A stretch of DNA of 14,358 nucleotides, taken from contig WAPZ01000771.1 in NCBI GenBank assembly GCA_015520535.1, forward strand, positions 1 to 14,358. The letters are read 5' to 3'. Source of the stretch: Candidatus Heimdallarchaeota archaeon (GTDB taxonomy: Archaea > Asgardarchaeota > Heimdallarchaeia > Hodarchaeales > S146-22). The position numbers and the translations under genes are program-made. The number at the start of each line of letters is the position of its first letter. Position 1 is the stretch's first letter. The notes under the pieces are model-generated. The model saw nothing but the letters and a program-made list of their open reading frames with translations, was not told where the DNA came from and did no database searches. This document shows, piece after piece, positions 6,602-12,640 of the stretch.

Positions 6602-7732
6602 ATGAGGATGCTTGAGTACGAAAGCAAGCAATTGTTCCGAGAAAATGGAATACCTGTTCCAGATAGTATTATACTTCATCGTGGAGATAATCTTCACGAT
6701 AAATTGAGTTCTGCGAACTTCCCCGTCATCATTAAGGCTCAGGTGCCAATTGGGAGTCGCAAAAAGGCTGGTTTAATAAAAACCGCACAAAATTTAGACG
6801 AAGCCGTTCAAGTAGCGGAGGAAATTTTTGCAAAAAAGGTGGCAGGTTACCAAGCTGAGGTTCTTTTAGTTGAAGGGATGGCAAAGATTTTGCATGAATA
6901 TTATGCTTCCATTGCTTTAGATGGTACTGGGAGGCGTTTACTTCTCATTGCTTCAGCTGAAGGGGGCATTGATATTGAGGAAGTTGCAAAAGAGCGACCT
7001 GAGGCGATTAAAAAGATTGAAGTGCCTCTTGAAAATCTTTCTAAAGACGTATGCACAGAGGTAGCGGCGTGGCTTGGACTGGAGAACGAATATCAAGCGC
7101 AAGCGGCAGACATTCTCTACAAGTTGTGGGAAATTACACTGAAATATGATTCACAATTAACAGAAATTAATCCGTTGGTGAAGACAGATAACGGCATGTT
7201 AGCTGTTGATGGGAAAATGATATTGGATGATAATGCTGCGTATCGTCAGCCACTCATACAAAAATTAAAAGAAAAGAAGCTTACGGAATTGGAAAAACTA
7301 GCCGCTGAAGCTGGCTTTTCTTATGTTCCACTCGAAGGAGAAATTGGCATTTTAGCTAATGGTGCAGGACTTACAATGGCATTATTGGATTTGTTGTCTG
7401 ATGCGGGTCTTAAACCCGCAAATTTCTTGGATGTTGGTGGTGGCGCAAGTGCTGAACGCGTTTATAAAGCGTTAAGTCTGTTATTCAAATTAAAGCCGAA
7501 AGCCATCCTTATTAATATATTTGGCGGTATTACTCGTTGTGATGTAGTGGCTAACGGTGTATTACAAGCACTAGAGTCTTTTAAAGGACAAGATATCCCC
7601 CCATTAGTTATTCGACTAACGGGAACTAAGGAAAAAGAAGGCGTGGAAATCCTTTCTAAGGCGGGAATTAGCGCCTATCGTGATATGATGGATGCTGTAG
7701 ATAAGATAAAATCAATTGTGGAGGCTGCATGA
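6602..7732 (+). CDS. sucC: Succinyl-CoA synthetase beta subunit
   Basis: With SucD it converts succinyl-CoA, NDP and phosphate to succinate, NTP and CoA, or the reverse, in the citric acid cycle. The N-terminal ATP-grasp domain (about 1-230) starts MRMLEYESKQLF and contains EINPLV (about 197-202) and VDGKM (about 208-212), which are magnesium-nucleotide binding positions. The C-terminal CoA-ligase domain has LANGAGL (about 250-256), NFLDVGGGAS (about 273-282) and NIFGGITRCD (about 302-311). The length of 376 residues is near the family norm. GATGGAGGA precedes the ATG closely. One oddity: the usual glycine-rich GGRGKAGG segment of the ATP-grasp domain reads PIGSRKKAGL, which may reflect lineage divergence or altered nucleotide binding. 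sucD starts three bases after the stop codon, so the two are surely co-transcribed. A different short acid substrate cannot be excluded. Confidence 0.92.
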   Translation: MRMLEYESKQLFRENGIPVPDSIILHRGDNLHDKLSSANFPVIIKAQVPIGSRKKAGLIKTAQNLDEAVQVAEEIFAKKVAGYQAEVLLVEGMAKILHEYYASIALDGTGRRLLLIASAEGGIDIEEVAKERPEAIKKIEVPLENLSKDVCTEVAAWLGLENEYQAQAADILYKLWEITLKYDSQLTEINPLVKTDNGMLAVDGKMILDDNAAYRQPLIQKLKEKKLTELEKLAAEAGFSYVPLEGEIGILANGAGLTMALLDLLSDAGLKPANFLDVGGGASAERVYKALSLLFKLKPKAILINIFGGITRCDVVANGVLQALESFKGQDIPPLVIRLTGTKEKEGVEILSKAGISAYRDMMDAVDKIKSIVEAA

Positions 7733-7735
7733 AAG

Positions 7736-8593
7736 ATGTATATTACTAAAGACACAAAAGTGGTTGTTCAAGGTATAACCGGTAAACAAGGTTCATTTCA
7801 TACGAAATTGATGTTGGATTATGGAACTAAAATAGTAGCTGGTGTGACTCCAAAAAAAGGTGGACAAGAGGTTCACGGTGTTCCCGTTTATAATACGGTG
7901 GCTGATGCAACGCAAGAGCATGATATTGATGCCTCTATCATTTTTGTTCCTGCACGCTTTTGTTATAGTGCAATTAAAGAAAGCCTAGATGCCAATATAT
8001 CTACCATTGTGGTTATTACGGAAAACATTCCCGTTCTTGATACCTTACGTGTGGTTCAAGAGGCTATTAAAAAAGGAATTCACATTGTCGGGCCAAACAC
8101 GCCAGGAATGATGGTGCCGGAAAATATTAAACTTGGCATTATGCCAAGTGATCTTGCACATTATGGTAACGTCGGTGTGGTTACAAAAAGCGGAACACTT
8201 TCTTATGAAATAGTGAAATCCTTAGACGTTAATGGAATCGGTGTCAGCAGTTATGTCGGTATTGGTGGTGACCCCGTCCGTGGCACTTCATTTGTTGAAG
8301 CCTTAGAATTCTTTGAAAAAGATCCACAAACAAAAGCCGTGGTATTAATCGGTGAAATTGGCGGTGATGAAGAAGAACGTGCCGCTGAATTCATCAAGGG
8401 TATGTCAAAACCAATTTTTGCTTATATTGCTGGGAAATCAGCGCCAAAAGGAAAGCGAATGGGACATGCCGGTGCAATTATCTCTGGTGATTTTGGCACG
8501 GCACAAGGAAAAATAAAAGCTTTGACTGAAGTCGGTGCTACAGTCGCTGAAAAGCCTTGGGATTTAGCTGATTTAATAAAAGATTCATTGTAA
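7736..8593 (+). CDS. sucD: Succinyl-CoA synthetase alpha subunit
   Basis: The alpha subunit binds CoA and carries the phosphohistidine intermediate. The N-terminal CoA-binding Rossmann domain has VVQGITGKQGSFHT (10-23), where the glycine-rich loop binds CoA, and VPA (71-73). ITENIPV (95-101) and GPNTPG (119-124) follow. The ligase domain has KSGTLSYE (151-158) and GEIGGDEEE (206-214). The active histidine is His244 in RMGHAGAI, the classic SucD site. The length of 285 residues is normal. The start lies three bases after sucC, and its ribosome site GTGGAGG lies inside the sucC 3' end, suggesting translational coupling. A T tract follows the stop codon. Confidence 0.95.
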   Translation: MYITKDTKVVVQGITGKQGSFHTKLMLDYGTKIVAGVTPKKGGQEVHGVPVYNTVADATQEHDIDASIIFVPARFCYSAIKESLDANISTIVVITENIPVLDTLRVVQEAIKKGIHIVGPNTPGMMVPENIKLGIMPSDLAHYGNVGVVTKSGTLSYEIVKSLDVNGIGVSSYVGIGGDPVRGTSFVEALEFFEKDPQTKAVVLIGEIGGDEEERAAEFIKGMSKPIFAYIAGKSAPKGKRMGHAGAIISGDFGTAQGKIKALTEVGATVAEKPWDLADLIKDSL

Positions 8594-8618
8594 ATCCCCT
8601 AATATCGAGCTAAAACTA

Positions 8619-8646
8619 TTTTTTTGCTTTTTTCTTTTCGTTTTTT
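8619..8646 (+). terminator. T-rich terminator after sucD
   Basis: Three T-rich blocks (a run of seven T, TTTTTTCTTTT, TTTTTT) follow the sucD stop codon by about 25 bases, the usual form of archaeal intrinsic termination. No hairpin precedes them. Confidence 0.6.
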
Positions 8647-8698
8647 AGTCATGTAAACATTTTTAAATTGTTCTTCTTCATAGAGCTGCCGAGGAACA

Positions 8699-9742
8699 AT
8701 GTCGACGGCAAAATTAGATATTTTAACACATGATTTTGCGAAAAAACACTCTCCAGGATATAATCACCCGGAAAATGCGCAAAGAATTATTGAAATTGAA
8801 AAATGGATCCAAAAAAATGGGCTTTCCGATAATTTGCATGTGACCACAGAAACCGCTTCAATAGAAGACATTCTTTTGGTTCACTCGAAGGAATTATTGG
8901 AAAAGATGGAGCTCACCCAGAAAAGACCTTTTTATTTTACACCGGACACTGGAACTAATCAGTTTACCTATCCCGCGAGTTTAAAAGCGGTAAAAGTAGC
9001 ATTGGATGCAGTTCAAAAAGCTTCAGCAAGGCATCATTATTTTGGTTTGGTACGCCCTCCCGGGCATCATGCTACACGTAATGCTGCCATGGGTTTTTGT
9101 TATTTCAACAACGTAGCGATTGCAGCTCAGTGGCTATTAAAAAACAAAAAAGCACAACGTGTTCTTATTATTGATCCAGATCATCATTATGGTAATGGCA
9201 CAGCTGATATTTTTTATACGAACCCAAACGTGCTGTATATTTCAACACATGCCAATCCACAATACGCATATCCTTTTACCACGGGATATTCGCATGAAAT
9301 CGGCGCTAAAGATGGGCAAGGATTTAATGTAGCCATTCCATTAGCACCGCATTCTGATGCCTCTGATTATTGGTATGCATACGAGCATCTTATTTTGCCG
9401 ATCGTCTCAGACTTTCGTCCGGATTTTATTTTGGTGTCTATTGGATTTGATGCCTATAAACACGATCCTATTGGCATTCTGGCTCTAGATACGAATGGAT
9501 ACAGAATGATTGGCGAGTTTATTTATTATGACATTGCAAAAAATGGTAAAATTCCGATTGCGCATATGTTAGAGGGCGGCTATGCTATATCGGATTTAGG
9601 CAAACTTTTTGGAGAATATATTAGCCCTTATATTGGAAAAAAAGAGCGATTTATTCCAGAAAATAAGAAAATAAAAGGAATGAATAAAACATTGTTCGAT
9701 GCTACAAAAAAAGCACTCGAAGAGTACTGGGCTTTTTCATAA
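8699..9742 (+). CDS. Histone deacetylase family (class II-like) amidohydrolase
   Basis: Members remove acetyl groups from lysine or polyamine-type amines with a zinc-activated water. The sequence shows RPPGHHA (119-125, with the His123-His124 dyad), GFCYFNN (132-138), IDPDHHYGNGT (158-168, zinc ligands by alignment Asp161 and His163), GFDAYKHDP (249-257, zinc ligand Asp251) and LEGGY (291-295, catalytic Tyr295). All catalytic positions are therefore present. One difference is Tyr164 where most members have a second histidine (HHGNG becomes HHYGNG). The length of 347 residues is typical. GAGGA (8691-8695) lies three bases before the ATG. Possible targets in an archaeon are acetylated chromatin proteins such as Alba or histones, metabolic enzymes such as the neighbouring acyl-CoA synthetases, or acetylpolyamines; the sequence does not decide. 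It converges on rps9 with a four-base gap. Confidence 0.93.
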   Translation: MSTAKLDILTHDFAKKHSPGYNHPENAQRIIEIEKWIQKNGLSDNLHVTTETASIEDILLVHSKELLEKMELTQKRPFYFTPDTGTNQFTYPASLKAVKVALDAVQKASARHHYFGLVRPPGHHATRNAAMGFCYFNNVAIAAQWLLKNKKAQRVLIIDPDHHYGNGTADIFYTNPNVLYISTHANPQYAYPFTTGYSHEIGAKDGQGFNVAIPLAPHSDASDYWYAYEHLILPIVSDFRPDFILVSIGFDAYKHDPIGILALDTNGYRMIGEFIYYDIAKNGKIPIAHMLEGGYAISDLGKLFGEYISPYIGKKERFIPENKKIKGMNKTLFDATKKALEEYWAFS

Positions 9743-9746
9743 GATT

Positions 9747-10148
9747 TTAACGATAGCTCTTTGTGAAGCGTGAACGCGCGCCACGTCCGCCCCATTTCTT
9801 GGGTTCTCGCCGACGAACATCACCGACAACCATGTGACGATCATAATTGATAAACTTTTCATATAGTGCATGATCTTCGGTCCACTTCAACAGTGCACGT
9901 GCAATAGCTGTTCGTGCGGCTTCAGCTTGCCCCATAAAGCCGCCACCACGTACTTTAACCTTGATATCAATGTCATTTACAATATCGGGTCCTGCTAGGA
10001 GTAACGGTTCTGAGATACGCACGCGAATAAATTCTGGTTCAATAATTTCTAATGGTCGACCATTAATGGTAACGCGTCCTTTTCCTTTTTTCGTGACTGC
10101 ACGAGCGATTGCCGTTTTTCTTTTTCCTGAGGTAAGTATTGTTTTCAT
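9747..10148 (-). CDS. rps9: Small-subunit ribosomal protein S9 (uS9), archaeal type
   Basis: uS9 binds the head of the 30S subunit, and its C-terminal tail reaches the P-site tRNA. SGKRKTAIARA opens the protein. VKVRGGGFMGQAEAARTAIARAL is the conserved core. DVRRREPKKWGGRGARSRFTKSYR closes it with the universal basic tail ending in KxYR-type residues. The ATG at 10148 (giving MKTILTSGKRK, 133 residues) is preferred because AGGTGA lies just upstream; a GTG at 10157 would add three residues and overlap that ribosome site. It is the last gene of the minus-strand cluster. In many archaea rpoN and rpoK follow, but here the next gene is an unrelated convergent deacetylase. Confidence 0.97.
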   Translation of the reverse strand: MKTILTSGKRKTAIARAVTKKGKGRVTINGRPLEIIEPEFIRVRISEPLLLAGPDIVNDIDIKVKVRGGGFMGQAEAARTAIARALLKWTEDHALYEKFINYDRHMVVGDVRRREPKKWGGRGARSRFTKSYR

Positions 10149-10173
10149 GTTTTTCACCTACTCACTTCTATAT

Positions 10174-10629
10174 TTATAAGCGTTTTTCCAATTCTTCCAC
10201 GGTTAAGAGTCGATAGTTGAATTTATCTGCTGATGGGACTTCTGTAAGTTCTGTAATTTGTTCTGGTTTGATGTGTTCTGGTATTCCACGATATACACGT
10301 AAACGTCGATAGGCTTCGATACCTTTTGCTTTCTTTCTTGGTAACATTCCACGAATTGTTCTTTTGACAATTAAATCAGCGCGATGTGGATGAAATGGCC
10401 CGCGTCGAGGGTTACTTTTTGTTCTTATTTTAGTGCGTTGTCGATAGCGGGTCACAATTGATTTTTTGTTCCCAGATATTACACATTTCTCTGCATTCAC
10501 AATTTCGATGGTATACCCGTTTAATAATTTCTTCGCAACGACGCTTGCCAGTCGTCCAAGAACTTTATTTTCGCCATTTATTATCAAATGTTGAGGTATT
10601 TCTATTTGATTTTTGCTTTTTGTCTTCAT
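10174..10629 (-). CDS. rpl13: Large-subunit ribosomal protein L13 (uL13), archaeal type
   Basis: uL13 is an early-assembly 50S protein. HLIINGENKVLGRLASVVAKKLLNG is the family N-terminal signature, followed by NAEKCVISGNKK, RGPFHPHRADLIVKRTIRGMLPRKKAKG (the central uL13 motif) and LRVYRGIPEH. The ATG at 10629 (MKTKSKNQ, 151 residues) has GGTGAAG at correct spacing. An ATG at 10644 lies upstream of that ribosome site and is less likely. It is 48 bases downstream of rpl18e and 25 bases upstream of rps9, in the standard archaeal order. Confidence 0.97.
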   Translation of the reverse strand: MKTKSKNQIEIPQHLIINGENKVLGRLASVVAKKLLNGYTIEIVNAEKCVISGNKKSIVTRYRQRTKIRTKSNPRRGPFHPHRADLIVKRTIRGMLPRKKAKGIEAYRRLRVYRGIPEHIKPEQITELTEVPSADKFNYRLLTVEELEKRL

Positions 10630-10677
10630 TTTCTTCACCAACATCTTTTGTCTGTTGTTTCTTTGACGGGTGTGCCG

Positions 10678-11043
10678 CTAAAGAATTATTTTCACCCGTG
10701 AACCCTTTGGATTTTCTTCTACTAATTGAAATAATGTGATCGCACGTCCGCCGGCGTCTTCAATTTTGTTCTTTGCCATCTCTGAGAAGGCCCATGCTGC
10801 CACGGTCACTTTTTTGTCTAAGGTACCATTTGCCAATACTTTTCCTGGAACCACGACGGTTTCATTTTCTTTAGTTAACTTAGCTATCTTATACAAATTT
10901 ACTTCCGCTCTTTTGCGGCGCGGTCGGGATAAATATTCGGCAACATCATCCCATATCGCTGCATTATTCTGGTTTGCTGCTAATTTCAAAAAACGCAGCG
11001 TTACTTCTAAGTTTGGATTGGTAAAGCTTCTTTTTTTTCTCAT
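10678..11043 (-). CDS. rpl18e: Large-subunit ribosomal protein L18e (eL18)
   Basis: eL18 is shared by archaea and eukaryotes and absent from bacteria. The sequence has TNPNLEVTLRFLKLAANQ, WDDVAEYLSRPRRKRAEVNLYKI (the hallmark PRR.RAEVN) and VVPGKVLANGTLDKKVTVAAWAFSEMAKNKI, ending NPKGSRVKIIL. I chose the ATG at 11043 because the product (121 residues, MRKKRSFTNPN) matches the usual family start and length, and GCGAGG lies eight bases upstream. The frame stays open to an ATG at 11103, which would add 20 residues (MDVLIINGD...) with no family match. It is the first gene of the rpl18e-rpl13-rps9 unit and has a long structured leader. Confidence 0.96.
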   Translation of the reverse strand: MRKKRSFTNPNLEVTLRFLKLAANQNNAAIWDDVAEYLSRPRRKRAEVNLYKIAKLTKENETVVVPGKVLANGTLDKKVTVAAWAFSEMAKNKIEDAGGRAITLFQLVEENPKGSRVKIIL

Positions 11044-11236
11044 ATTTGATGCCTCGCCAGATTTCTGACTTACGGCATCGCCATTAATGATTAGTACATC
11101 CATTTACGTCTTTTTCTCTCTAGTTCTGAAATATTTGATTAATTTATTGCTTATGAGAGTGGCGATACCGTGAAATTCCGTTTTTTTGCTTTTTTCATAT
11201 AATTTCTTTTATTTTTGATTTAATTTATCTAATTAC

Positions 11237-11318
11237 AGTGTCGCTTCAAACCTAGACAATCTTGGATTGCCAGGTTTGATTCGACCCTCATCGGGTGTGG
11301 GACTCGACACTGGGTCCC
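11237..11318 (-). ncRNA. Structured leader RNA element upstream of rpl18e (candidate)
   Basis: Read on the minus strand, AGTGTCG (11311-11305) pairs with CGACACT (11243-11237) to close an element. Inside it, ACCC-GATGA-GGGT (11296-11284) forms a small hairpin. TCAAACCT (11279-11272) pairs with AGGTTTGA (11253-11246), extended through GG/TC and CAATC/GATTG to a CAA triloop (about 15 pairs with one bulge and one G-U). The G-U is an A-C mismatch on the plus strand, so minus-strand RNA is favoured. A competing hairpin GGGAC (11318-11314) with GTCCC (11303-11299) would hold AGTGTCG in its loop, making two exclusive states. It lies in the rpl18e leader, between a TATA box and the gene. It is not a recognisable tRNA, riboswitch or C/D RNA. 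Confidence 0.5.
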
Positions 11319-11400
11319 TCGATTTTTCTTTCTTTCTTTATTTGGTTGGGTGGTTGTCCTTATTTCTTTCAGACGGTTCGGTCATCGGTACACCCGGGAG

Positions 11401-11407
11401 TTTTATA
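11401..11407 (-). promoter_or_regulatory. TATA box for the rpl18e-rpl13-rps9 unit
   Basis: CTATAAAA on the minus strand lies 45 bases after the rpoD stop codon. Transcription would begin near 11378, giving a leader of about 335 bases to the chosen rpl18e start. The leader contains the folded element and then an A-rich stretch. Apart from these, 11104-11451 holds no gene. Confidence 0.5.
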
Positions 11408-11451
11408 GCCAAATGATTAGGCATGAATTTTGTTGTTGGCGTATGTTAGGT

Positions 11452-12258
11452 TTATGCGATCAATGCAATTTCGCTCAAAAATTCTTCGCTTTTTCTTTCT
11501 AAAATTTCTATGGCTTTTGTAACTATTTTTTCTGCCGGTAAAGCACCTGTGGATTCTACTTTGAACAAAAATTCATCGCCGGTTGTCTTTACCTCAACAG
11601 CGTCGTCTTCACACACTTCTACGCATAATTGACATAAAATGCATTCAAGGTTGTCTGTTACATAGATTTTTTCGTCATTTTCTATTTTAATAATGTTTCG
11701 TGGACATTTGTCCGCACATTCATGACAATACGTGCATTTTTCTTGGTCAAATTCTACATGGGGGACATATTTATACGCGACTGTGGACACAGGTTGCCAC
11801 TTTGCATGATCTTTGCCTTGTCCTAAACTGGCATTGGCTTCAATCAACACACGTTGTCCGCGAAGCATGGTTACAATTGGAATATCTTTATGGACGGGCT
11901 CCGTCCCTGGATCTAACGATTGTAAATCACCGCTGTAAAGAATTTCATGATCTTCAGTAGCCTCTTTCTCTAGCGTTAGTGTGATTTCACACAATGAGCA
12001 ACCAGTACCACCGCATTCGCATTCTGAGGGGAGATTAAAACGATCAATGTCTGTTTTTAGTGGAATGAGACCTAAACGATGTGCTAAGATTTCATCGTAT
12101 AGTGCGGTATTGTTTTCTAAGAAAATAACCTCTTTAATTGCCATTGTTGGAACTTCAGCTAAAATTACGCGGCGTAAAGCATTGGCAAACGCTGGACTAA
12201 CACCCTTTAATAAAAATTTTAAATTATATTCATCTTTTTCAATTATTTCTATTTCCAC
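11452..12258 (-). CDS. rpoD: RNA polymerase subunit Rpo3/RpoD with zinc site and two [4Fe-4S] motifs
   Basis: This subunit (homologous to Rpb3 and bacterial alpha) forms the assembly platform of archaeal RNA polymerase with Rpo11, Rpo10 and Rpo12. The dimerisation domain carries FANALRRVILAEVPTMAI (about 24-41) and LAHRLGLIPL (58-67). Cys80, Cys82, Cys87 and Cys90 form an Rpb3-like zinc loop. A ferredoxin-like domain follows with CTYCHECADKCP (Cys175, 178, 181, 185) and CILCQLCVEVC (Cys206, 209, 212, 216). Both motifs are complete, so two [4Fe-4S] clusters are predicted; archaeal lineages vary between none, one and two. The start is GTG at 12258, with GAGG about 12 bases upstream. It is unusual in lacking the rps13-rps4-rps11 genes directly upstream; a divergent acyl-CoA synthetase gene is there instead. 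Confidence 0.96.
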   Translation of the reverse strand: MEIEIIEKDEYNLKFLLKGVSPAFANALRRVILAEVPTMAIKEVIFLENNTALYDEILAHRLGLIPLKTDIDRFNLPSECECGGTGCSLCEITLTLEKEATEDHEILYSGDLQSLDPGTEPVHKDIPIVTMLRGQRVLIEANASLGQGKDHAKWQPVSTVAYKYVPHVEFDQEKCTYCHECADKCPRNIIKIENDEKIYVTDNLECILCQLCVEVCEDDAVEVKTTGDEFLFKVESTGALPAEKIVTKAIEILERKSEEFLSEIALIA

Positions 12259-12290
12259 TGTGTACTTCAGCCTCGATTCAAGTTAATAAC

Positions 12291-12315
12291 AATAATCTCC
12301 GAAGTGGAGACTATT
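12291..12315 (-). repeat. Hairpin in the rpoD leader
   Basis: On the minus strand AATAGTCTCC pairs with GGAGATTATT around an ACTTC loop (ten pairs including one G-U). It lies 33-57 bases before the rpoD GTG. The G-U would be a mismatch on the other strand, again favouring minus-strand RNA. It may lie at or near the 5' end of the rpoD message if the TATA box at 12330 is used. Confidence 0.5.
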
Positions 12316-12329
12316 GTCGGCAAATTAAC

Positions 12330-12337
12330 ATTTATAG
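12330..12337 (-). promoter_or_regulatory. TATA-like box for rpoD
   Basis: CTATAAAT on the minus strand is about 75 bases upstream of the rpoD start codon. Start of transcription would fall near 12308, inside the leader hairpin, so either the start is a few bases earlier or another promoter is used. Confidence 0.4.
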
Positions 12338-12347
12338 ATATATTTTT

Positions 12348-12412
12348 GAGCAAATACCCAAGTCTTAGGCTTGTAGTGTCGATGCTCGCCCTCAAACCTA
12401 TCTGTTTTGCTC
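12348..12412 (-). other. Second foldable element upstream of rpoD, sharing words with the rpl18e leader
   Basis: On the minus strand GAGCAAA (12412-12406) pairs with TTTGCTC (12354-12348). Inside it TAGGTTTG (12400-12393) pairs with CAAGCCTA (12373-12366) with one G-U that is a mismatch on the plus strand. The apical region contains CGACACT (12381-12375). TAGGTTTGA and CGACACT occur in the same order in the element at 11237-11318, separated there by two bases and here by ten. A helix with an internal pocket recalls archaeal H/ACA RNAs, but no proper ACA box is seen at the 3' end. Confidence 0.35.
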
Positions 12413-12640
12413 TAATTTTTTGTGTGAACTAAAAATTTCTTTTTTCTTTCAATTTACCAGTTTCTTTTGTTAATTTTTATTTTTTCCTTCTAAAAATTCT
12501 GCAGCATCCCCGATCTTTTCCGCAGTTCTTCTTTATTATCTCCATACATTCCAAAAAAACGTTATCATTTTTGAGAGAAAAAAATAACACTTAAAATTGC
12601 TCAAAAATCGCTGTCTAACAGCCACACAGTAGGTGAGTGT
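12413..12640. promoter_or_regulatory. T-rich divergent spacer with ATTTTTGAG repeats before the acyl-CoA synthetase gene
   Basis: No gene is seen. ATTTTTGAG (12567-12575) and CTCAAAAAT (12600-12608) form a 9-bp inverted repeat with 24 bases between. The right arm extends to a 12-base word that also occurs inverted at 12342-12353 on the rpoD side. CTTAAAAT (12590-12597) is a weak TATA candidate. AGGTGAG (12630-12636) is the ribosome site for the next gene. Confidence 0.4.

Noticed and set aside
11043..11103. A 20-residue N-terminal extension of L18e starting MDVLIINGD
   Set aside because: The family normally starts at the MRKKRSFTNPN equivalent, which has a ribosome site; the extension has neither support.
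11237..11318. A tRNA-Leu, known in this position in haloarchaea
   Set aside because: Although a 7-bp closing stem exists, there is no T arm, D arm or anticodon arm that pairs on either strand.
11376..11392. A C/D box RNA (CGATGA followed by CTGA on the minus strand)
   Set aside because: The box C is imperfect and only nine bases separate the boxes; no second C'/D' pair is present.
12348..12412. An H/ACA guide RNA
   Set aside because: The stem-pocket-stem outline fits loosely, but no ACA box or convincing K-turn is found and the pocket distance is too long.
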